Positions 60,801-64,000 of a DNA stretch of 64,000 bases are shown here, piece by piece. The notes beneath the pieces are model-generated. The model was not told the DNA's origin. It did not search any database and saw nothing but the letters and a program-made list of their open reading frames with translations. Source of the DNA: Alitta virens (Eukaryota; Annelida; Polychaeta; Phyllodocida; Nereididae); assembly GCA_932294295.1 (NCBI GenBank), contig OW028585.1:372001-436000 (forward strand). Reading direction: 5' to 3'. The translations under genes and the position numbers were made by a program. Position 1 is the first letter of the stretch. Each line of letters starts with the position of its first letter.

Positions 60801-63484
60801 TGAAGATAAACACATTTTTTATAAATAAATGCTTGTTGACAGTGGCAGAGAGATTTGGGGGGAGATTTGCCATTTTCTTGGGGGGGATGAAATCTCTTAG
60901 CCACAAGCCCCTGAGGATTGGCACCCATTCTTGTAGATGAGAAAAAGAAAAACTTAAAGAGATAAAAAAAAATTTAACAGGGAAGAGCAGGAGCAAAATT
61001 TATCTTGTCACATTTAAAGTTTTTGAGTGGATTTCAGTTGTAAAAATGCATTATTCACTGATTTCCTTAATTATATTTTTGTCTTTCAGAACACTGGGAG
61101 AATCAAGCACAACAGAAAGTACAGATGATCGACTGGAACAACCAGAATCCGTGAAATGCATCGAGTCGGAATCTGAGCTTTTGGCCGGCGCATTGTCTAA
61201 TATTATCAGGTAACGGGGCTTATTTACACATTGTGACATCATGCTGTCCTTCAAGGGACACTTCTTCCATTTTTAGCTCTTCTGACTGCTGAAATGATAA
61301 GAAATGTGCCAACGGACAACATCCCAATGTTATTTAATATAAAATTTATTTTATTTTTGCATTTTCGACCGACTAACCCAATTACAAATTTCCCTGAGAG
61401 GATCCCAGAAGCTAAAGATCAAATAAGTTTGGCCTGAAGTGAAATAAAATTGTTTTGCACAACACAGTTGATCGTCAAAAACAAAGCCTACTGAAAACTA
61501 ATTTTCTCATGATTAAAGTCTATGTATATTGGAATAATTAAATCAGTGCAGTCTTATTTATAAAACTTTTGATATTTTAATTAGATTATAGTCAAATAAT
61601 AGTTACTTCACATTAACCTTCACATTGACCTTCACATGACCTTCACATTACCCTTAATGAAACTATTTCTGAATTTCCTAATTTTCAGAGGTGTCTTAGA
61701 TGACACGATGTTCCATGATGCCCTGGATATTTTGAAAGAGGAACCGACGCCTTACTTCATGCAACTGACGGAAAAACTGCCTCCGACACCCGCAACACCC
61801 GCCCCGTCTATTCTAGTCCAAGATTACGAGGTAGGACAGATGATAATCATAATTTATAACATAATTTGACTTCTGAGTCCCCATCACCACTCTTGCTAAT
61901 CATGTGTCCTATTATGGTCAGACCAGATCAAAATTAAGATCGCCTCATTATGAAGACCACTTTACTTTGAAGACCACCTTACTAATAATACCACAGGGTG
62001 GGGGCCTAGCTCAGTGGTAGCGCACTGGGCTTCTATCCACAGGGTCCTGGGTTCAATTCCCGGTCGAGCCTACATTGGATGGCTGTTTCATCTTTCATCT
62101 CATTGCCATGGTCCCTGCCTGTCCTAATTAGCCCAATAGGTGCAGAAATACAGGACGTAAAGCTCTAATCCACCCACCCACACCACCATTACACTACCTT
62201 ATTATTAAGGCCACCTCAATATTAAGACCTCACTATTAAGACCACCTCTCTCCGCCTTCTCATATATGTAAACCACTTCATAACTAATGGAACACATAGC
62301 TGTTAAGACCGCCATTAAGATCACCACCCTTAAAAAGTTTTAAGACCACATTCCGTGCCTTTATTATATATAAATTATTTCCCACTCAAGGATGAAATAC
62401 TTAATACAAGAGACTCTGCAAGGTCAAGGTCACAAGGATATCAAACACCAGGGTCAGAGGTCAAGGTCATATCAGCATGGTCACATGAAGGTCAAATGTC
62501 AAGGTCAGAAGCAGTTGAAAATGAAACTGGAACTCTGGAGAATATCGGAACTGAAGCAGAGGTAAGATTCAGACAATAAGACAAGATACGATAATTAATG
62601 TAAGATAATATATGACAAGATAAGAGATAAGACATAAGACAACACAAGACGAGACAAGATAGAAAATAAGATAGATAAGAGACAAGATAAGATACAAGAT
62701 AAGAACGATGAGAAGAACAAGGTGAAACCGGGTGTCAGAATAACTTCACAAATATGAGTGATGAACGTTGTCCTTTTTTTATTTTCTTTTTATTCTTTTT
62801 TTCTTTTCTTTCAGGAAAAACCTAAATCTTCCATTCAGAGCAGACGTAGCTCCAAAGCTTCAAGAACTTCTTTAGGGAGAGAATCATCACACAAGTTGGA
62901 GGAAGTAAGTTTGTTAAAAGTTTTGTGCATAATTTGTATAAATATGTGCCGTACATGTATATTTTCTTTGTTATTAGATATATAAAGTGCACGTTTGATG
63001 TTTTATTCATTTATATTTAATATTTTCAGGAACAGACAGAACATTTCAGAATCCCGGAAGACTCCTTCACACAGAAAGTTTTCACTGAACAGCAGCAGAT
63101 TAAAAAGTATGTGAATTAAAAAAAATACTATTGTAAGCGTACCATAACTTTATTTTAATGCACAATGAATTTGCTTGCGCAGGATGTTATCAGCAATTAG
63201 ACATTAAAAAAAGCTGGTTGTGCAAACTGATGACCTGTGAACATATTGAGACAGGATTGACCTCATTCGTATGGATTTAAAGCAAGTTCTTTTAAATTCA
63301 CTGATTTGATTTATTTTCTCATTTCAGACATCCATTATTTGGGAGCTTAGCCGAGTCGGTTATAGATAACACAATCGTGAACATCATACACGAAGCGTTT
63401 CTTCAAGAATTCAACATCACAGCTCGGCCGAGATTAGTCGCAATGTTGCCACGACAGTCGTCATCTCTCGGAAGCAAAAAGTGA
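33851..63484 (+). CDS. CFAP65: Cilia- and flagella-associated protein 65 (complete)
   Basis: Forty-one coding exons join in frame to 1799 codons including TGA, close to the vertebrate protein (about 1900 residues). The start MPGVTMATSGGKANYLGIEA is followed by LLWQGWDPGKEYVRKITLKN, a conserved CFAP65 opening. Further family matches are YPNMTVSDIRGDGS, LWSLFSLD, PPILTRAMVDFNFGAAP and the C-terminal HPLFGSLAESVIDNTIVNII. The protein is made of repeated beta-rich ASH/MSP-like (HYDIN-type) domains, each with a V-x-P-x-x-G-x-L-x-P-type loop. The family is needed for motile cilia and sperm flagella, and is placed with CFAP70 and MYCBPAP at the central-pair C2a region. Loss in humans gives malformed sperm flagella. 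The ATG at 33851 lies six bases after an acceptor. A possible 18-nt microexon (59821-59838, in phase) was left out. Confidence 0.97.
34888..35000. mobile_element. 'GGGCTGTTCC' MITE, right end lost (copy 3)
   Basis: 'agggctgttccatttaaatg' is followed by G-rich then C-rich tracts, with no matching right end. CFAP65 intron 2. Confidence 0.7.
36960..37185. repeat. Minisatellite, about 33-bp unit, 7 copies
   Basis: 'tatcagaaactaaattattg' plus 'aagttttttt' is repeated. It ends just before the acceptor of CFAP65 exon 6 (37194). Confidence 0.9.
37709..38025. mobile_element. 'actcgaata' MITE (copy 1)
   Basis: The ends 'tactgtattaactcgaataa' and 'tttatttgagtaaatatggt' are inverted, with many 'atagaagccc' motifs inside. 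A second copy lies at 43857-44125, and a trace ('taccgtatttccttgattaa') near 46931. Confidence 0.78.
38130..38330 (+). mobile_element. SINE family A (copy 3)
   Basis: 'tactcagtgtctatgctgag', 'aaaataccccacccatggga', 'taagctggctaaccttctga' and '..cagtagcaccgagacactg' match copy 1. It runs without a break into the large minisatellite. Confidence 0.82.
38330..39498. repeat. 1.2-kb 'gacattgagacattgacatt' minisatellite
   Basis: Nested units of 'gacattgagaca(t/c)t' are combined with 'gacattagcagagatg' in higher-order blocks. It is located in CFAP65 intron 7. The large minus-strand open frames (MSISANVNVSMSVSQCQ type) are translations of this array and not genes. Confidence 0.96.
40340..40385. mobile_element. 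Half copy of the 'ggccaaatgtg' hairpin
   Basis: 'ggataaacgcatggaaaacg' and 'cacatggcacatttggccat' match one arm of the elements at 14148 and 56376. CFAP65 intron 9. Confidence 0.75.
41735..41985. repeat. TTCTA/TTCTG microsatellite
   Basis: An imperfect pentanucleotide tract in CFAP65 intron 11. Confidence 0.9.
42221..42491. mobile_element. 'GGGCTGTTCC' hairpin MITE (copy 4, both ends)
   Basis: It reads TTA, GGGCTGTTCCATTT ... AAATGGAACAGCCC, TTA. A three-base TTA on each side fits a PIF/Harbinger-type target duplication. Inside are poly-G and poly-C tracts and 'ctacattaagatattaagaa'. CFAP65 intron 12. Confidence 0.88.
43857..44125. mobile_element. 'actcgaata' MITE (copy 2)
   Basis: 'taccgtattaactcgaatag' is followed by inverted blocks of 'gggcctttatttgaggtggg'. 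It is related to 37709-38025. CFAP65 intron 16. Confidence 0.75.
44190..44420. repeat. G/C-run-rich low-complexity tract
   Basis: Long C-runs then G-runs around 'tttctacagttagttttcta'. It is probably a degraded 'GGGCTGTTCC' MITE interior. Confidence 0.55.
45928..46110. mobile_element. 'GGGCTGTTCC' MITE, right end lost (copy 5)
   Basis: TTA then 'gggctgttccatttaaaagt', a G-run, 'ctacattaagattttaagaa' and 'actggttaaccacccc'. It is truncated before the right arm. CFAP65 intron 18. Confidence 0.8.
47195..47345. repeat. TTATC/TCATC pentanucleotide microsatellite
   Basis: (ttatc)n passes into (tcatc)n with a short (tatacg) inset. CFAP65 intron 19. The open frame over it is low-complexity. Confidence 0.95.
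49890..50200. repeat. Higher-order 'cttatcctatctcatccgat' repeat
   Basis: Pentamers are organised in a 20-bp unit repeated about 12 times. CFAP65 intron 22, ending about 70 bp before the exon 50270 acceptor. Confidence 0.95.
50540..50745 (-). mobile_element. SINE family A with tRNA-like box B (copy 4)
   Basis: 'actcggtgtctatgctgggg' and 'acccacccatgcgatgaata' are followed by 'ctcgggattgaacccgggac'. On the minus strand the latter contains 'gggttcaatccc', a pol III box B with its stem. This ties family A to a tRNA-derived head. CFAP65 intron 23. Confidence 0.75.
50816..50893 (+). repeat. CFAP65: 30-bp tandem triplication carrying the exon 24 acceptor
   Basis: A 30-bp unit, 'cctttattctttcttcaag' plus 'ccttaattcct', is present three times. 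It gives AAG acceptors ending at 50833, 50863 and 50893, each with the same polypyrimidine tract. The third is used in the family-consistent model. Because the period is 30 nt and the insert has no stop (LNSSFILSSS per unit), all three keep the CFAP65 frame. Confidence 0.9.
51060..51345. repeat. 'ttgattgattgat' microsatellite
   Basis: Imperfect ttga tract with 'ccttgaattgattgatcaac' blocks. CFAP65 intron 24. Confidence 0.9.
51675..51872. repeat. TATCT/CATCT microsatellite ending at a splice acceptor
   Basis: The tract runs directly into 'cttatctttcag' (51877), so repeat DNA supplies the polypyrimidine tract of CFAP65 exon 26. Confidence 0.9.
52110..52430. repeat. Dispersed repeat R, inverted copy
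   Basis: 'attgaattcaacgtagcggc', 'gaacaaaatagttctttgaa' and 'gcagaccctc' are reverse complements of landmarks in 4821-5190. CFAP65 intron 26. Confidence 0.65.
53635..53865. repeat. 40-bp minisatellite, about 6 copies
   Basis: 'aggaccatgcttagttgcta' plus 'tttatactttttttttgctt' is repeated almost perfectly, right after CFAP65 exon 28. Confidence 0.95.
55204..55459. mobile_element. Long-stem hairpin with CCAAT and CRE words
   Basis: Arms of about 115 bp. The left arm carries 'aaattcattg', 'cttcaggtgacgtcatgtga' and 'ccaaggcagtccctcaacca'. Each is complemented on the right, ending 'caatgaatttggctgt'. The loop is about 25 bp. CFAP65 intron 29. It has no coding. Confidence 0.9.
55656..55715. repeat. 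TGTAT/TGCAT microsatellite
   Basis: Pentanucleotide run starting a few bases after the donor of CFAP65 exon 30. Confidence 0.88.
56376..56520. mobile_element. 'ggccaaatgtg' hairpin element (copy 2)
   Basis: 'ttagccaaatgtgccctgtg' pairs with 'cacgtagcacatttggccat', and 'ttttccatg..' is repeated inside both arms. 'gtaaact' lies on both sides and may be the target duplication. CFAP65 intron 30. Confidence 0.8.
57235..57256. repeat. AGAT microsatellite
   Basis: A short gata run in CFAP65 intron 31. The following 500 bp is AT-rich with no exon that fits. Confidence 0.7.
57783..58003. repeat. 15-bp 'ttactttctctttta' minisatellite forming a 3' splice site
   Basis: About 14 units. The last unit, 'ttactttcag', is the acceptor of CFAP65 exon 32, one base change from the repeat 'ttactttctc'. 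The open frame over it is repeat plus the true exon. Confidence 0.93.
58265..58627. repeat. TTCTA-type repeats ending at a splice acceptor
   Basis: Irregular units 'gaagagacacttgattctat' and 'tctattctacaaagaagaca'. The repeat word 'ttctaca(a/g)' provides the acceptor 'ttctacag' of exon 33. Confidence 0.88.
60105..60460 (-). mobile_element. SINE family A, inverted (copy 5)
   Basis: On the minus strand it shows 'gtgtctgtgctgaggcaaga', 'ccgcccatgagg' and 'gtctcaatg'-type 3' sequence, like copies 1 and 3. It ends about 15 bp before the acceptor of CFAP65 exon 35. Confidence 0.75.
61940..62350. repeat. 'attaagaccacct' minisatellite split by a SINE
   Basis: 'gaagaccactttactttgaa', 'gaccaccttactaataatac' and, after the SINE, 'attaaggccacctcaatatt', 'actattaagaccacctc'. 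It is the same motif family as 29640-29958 in reverse orientation. CFAP65 intron 37. Confidence 0.75.
61998..62205 (+). mobile_element. tRNA-derived SINE, family B
   Basis: Box A TAGCTCAGTGGTAG (62007-62020) and box B GGTTCAATTCC (62050-62060), with an intact T-stem (CTGGG/CCCGG). The acceptor stem does not pair and the D-stem has a mismatch, so it is not a functional tRNA gene. The body contains 'ctgtcctaattagcccaata' and 'ggacgtaaagctctaat'. Confidence 0.8.
62565..62705. repeat. 'gataagacaagata' low-complexity tract
   Basis: Degenerate acaag/ataag pentamers following CFAP65 exon 38, the purine-strand equivalent of the TATCT tracts seen in other introns. Confidence 0.8.
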
Positions 63485-64000
63485 CCAGATAAAGAGAAAA
63501 TATGAGTGAAAAGCTTGCATTAAATTCATTTCCATTGAGTCTGTCATCAGTCTACTTATTAATACGAAACTGCAACAATTTCGAACCAGCACCAAGGCAA
63601 AAAAAAAAAAGGGACCACGAACTCCACATACACCTGGCCCCCTGGTGGTATCACTTGGAACCAAAGTAATGATGTTTTTGGTTTGAATACCATGTAATCA
63701 TACCTGTCTTATGTACCAGTATTCAGCCTAAACAGCTGCTAAATGCTCCGGTCTGTGATTTTTCAAGTATAATTTATTATCAGTAAGCATCCGTTGATAT
63801 GCACATTTCTTATTAAAACAGATCAACCAAACTTTCTCCTCTTTCTTCGTTCACATCAATGTTTATTCCTCAAGTCCAATTATAAAGAAGTCATTGTCTA
63901 ATGCTACCATTTAATATATAATATATATCAATGTTGAGAAAAAGTCACAGGGGGGGGGGAGGCACTATGACCATAGCAGATGAAAGGACAATAAGATAAT
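63485..64000 (+). other. CFAP65: 3'UTR and downstream of CFAP65
   Basis: ATTAAA at about 63517 is the nearest polyadenylation signal. From about 63935 a repeat starts ('gagaaaaagtcacag', 'aggcactatgaccatagcag', 'aaaggacaataag'). It is shared with intron 22 of CFAP65 at 49548-49612. No further gene is visible. Confidence 0.45.

Larger units (their letters stand above)
58629..63484 (+). other. CFAP65: CFAP65 exons 33-41 (residues 1409-1798)
   Basis: Exons: 58629-58763, 59394-59471, 60479-60681, 61090-61209, 61689-61830, 62391-62561, 62815-62904, 63030-63106, 63328-63484. The C-terminus starts with a charged helical stretch (YQRALQAWEDERHRQQVEF). A Lys-rich segment (SKWKKKKKLENKLWERP) and a Ser-rich low-complexity region (62391-62904) follow. 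It closes with HPLFGSLAESVIDNTIVNII and ITARPRLVAMLP. The exon 62391-62561 is least conserved-looking and repeats the DNA word 'aggtca' about five times in coding sequence. Confidence 0.92.

Noticed and set aside
61998..62075. Functional tRNA gene
   Set aside because: A and B boxes are present but the acceptor stem does not pair. A SINE body follows.

Overview
The window is animal (metazoan) nuclear DNA. It is AT-rich, its genes are split into many short exons with GT/AG introns, and its introns and intergenic DNA are full of small DNA transposons, tRNA-derived SINEs, LINE fossils and micro/minisatellites. The gene content (a SEA/EGF-like membrane protein, a tandem pair of NT5C3-type 5'-nucleotidases, and the motile-cilium gene CFAP65) and the intron sizes fit a non-vertebrate animal, perhaps an invertebrate deuterostome. 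The species cannot be fixed from the sequence alone. All exon models below were read by hand from splice-site phase and protein-family similarity.

Layout. (1) 1-8800, + strand: the 3' part of a single-pass membrane protein gene. It has a Thr/Pro-rich stalk, a SEA domain with a cleavage-type motif, a Cys-rich EGF-like segment, one membrane helix and a cytoplasmic tail ending at 7622. (2) 8840-14560: a transposon graveyard. It holds a 2.96-kb hAT-like element with an 8-bp target duplication, its 336-bp relative inserted into a LINE fossil on the minus strand, and a hairpin element. (3) 14570-22499 and 24799-30204, + strand: two intact tandem NT5C3-like genes of seven coding exons each, with identical intron phases. 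Intron 6 of the first copy carries a cluster of AP-1-type sites, three tandem octamers, a 1-kb hAT element and a 1-kb inverted repeat. (4) 31000-31956, minus strand: a small unrecognised gene that diverges from CFAP65. (5) 33105-63484, + strand: complete CFAP65 (41 coding exons, 1798 codons plus stop), preceded by an RFX-type X-box and a non-coding first exon.

How the parts relate. The NT5C3 pair is a local duplication of a pyrimidine-nucleotide catabolism enzyme. CFAP65 is a structural protein of motile cilia and flagella, and the X-box upstream fits its expected RFX control. The membrane-protein gene is functionally unrelated. I see no operon-like or previously undescribed gene system.

The most unusual observations are small-scale. 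CFAP65 has a triplicated in-frame 3' splice acceptor (30-bp period, 10 residues per step). A 1.2-kb CFAP65 intron minisatellite looks as if it grew out of a SINE. A hAT-family MITE interrupts a LINE reading frame exactly at its target duplication. Regulatory-looking motif clusters lie in intron 6 of the first NT5C3 copy.
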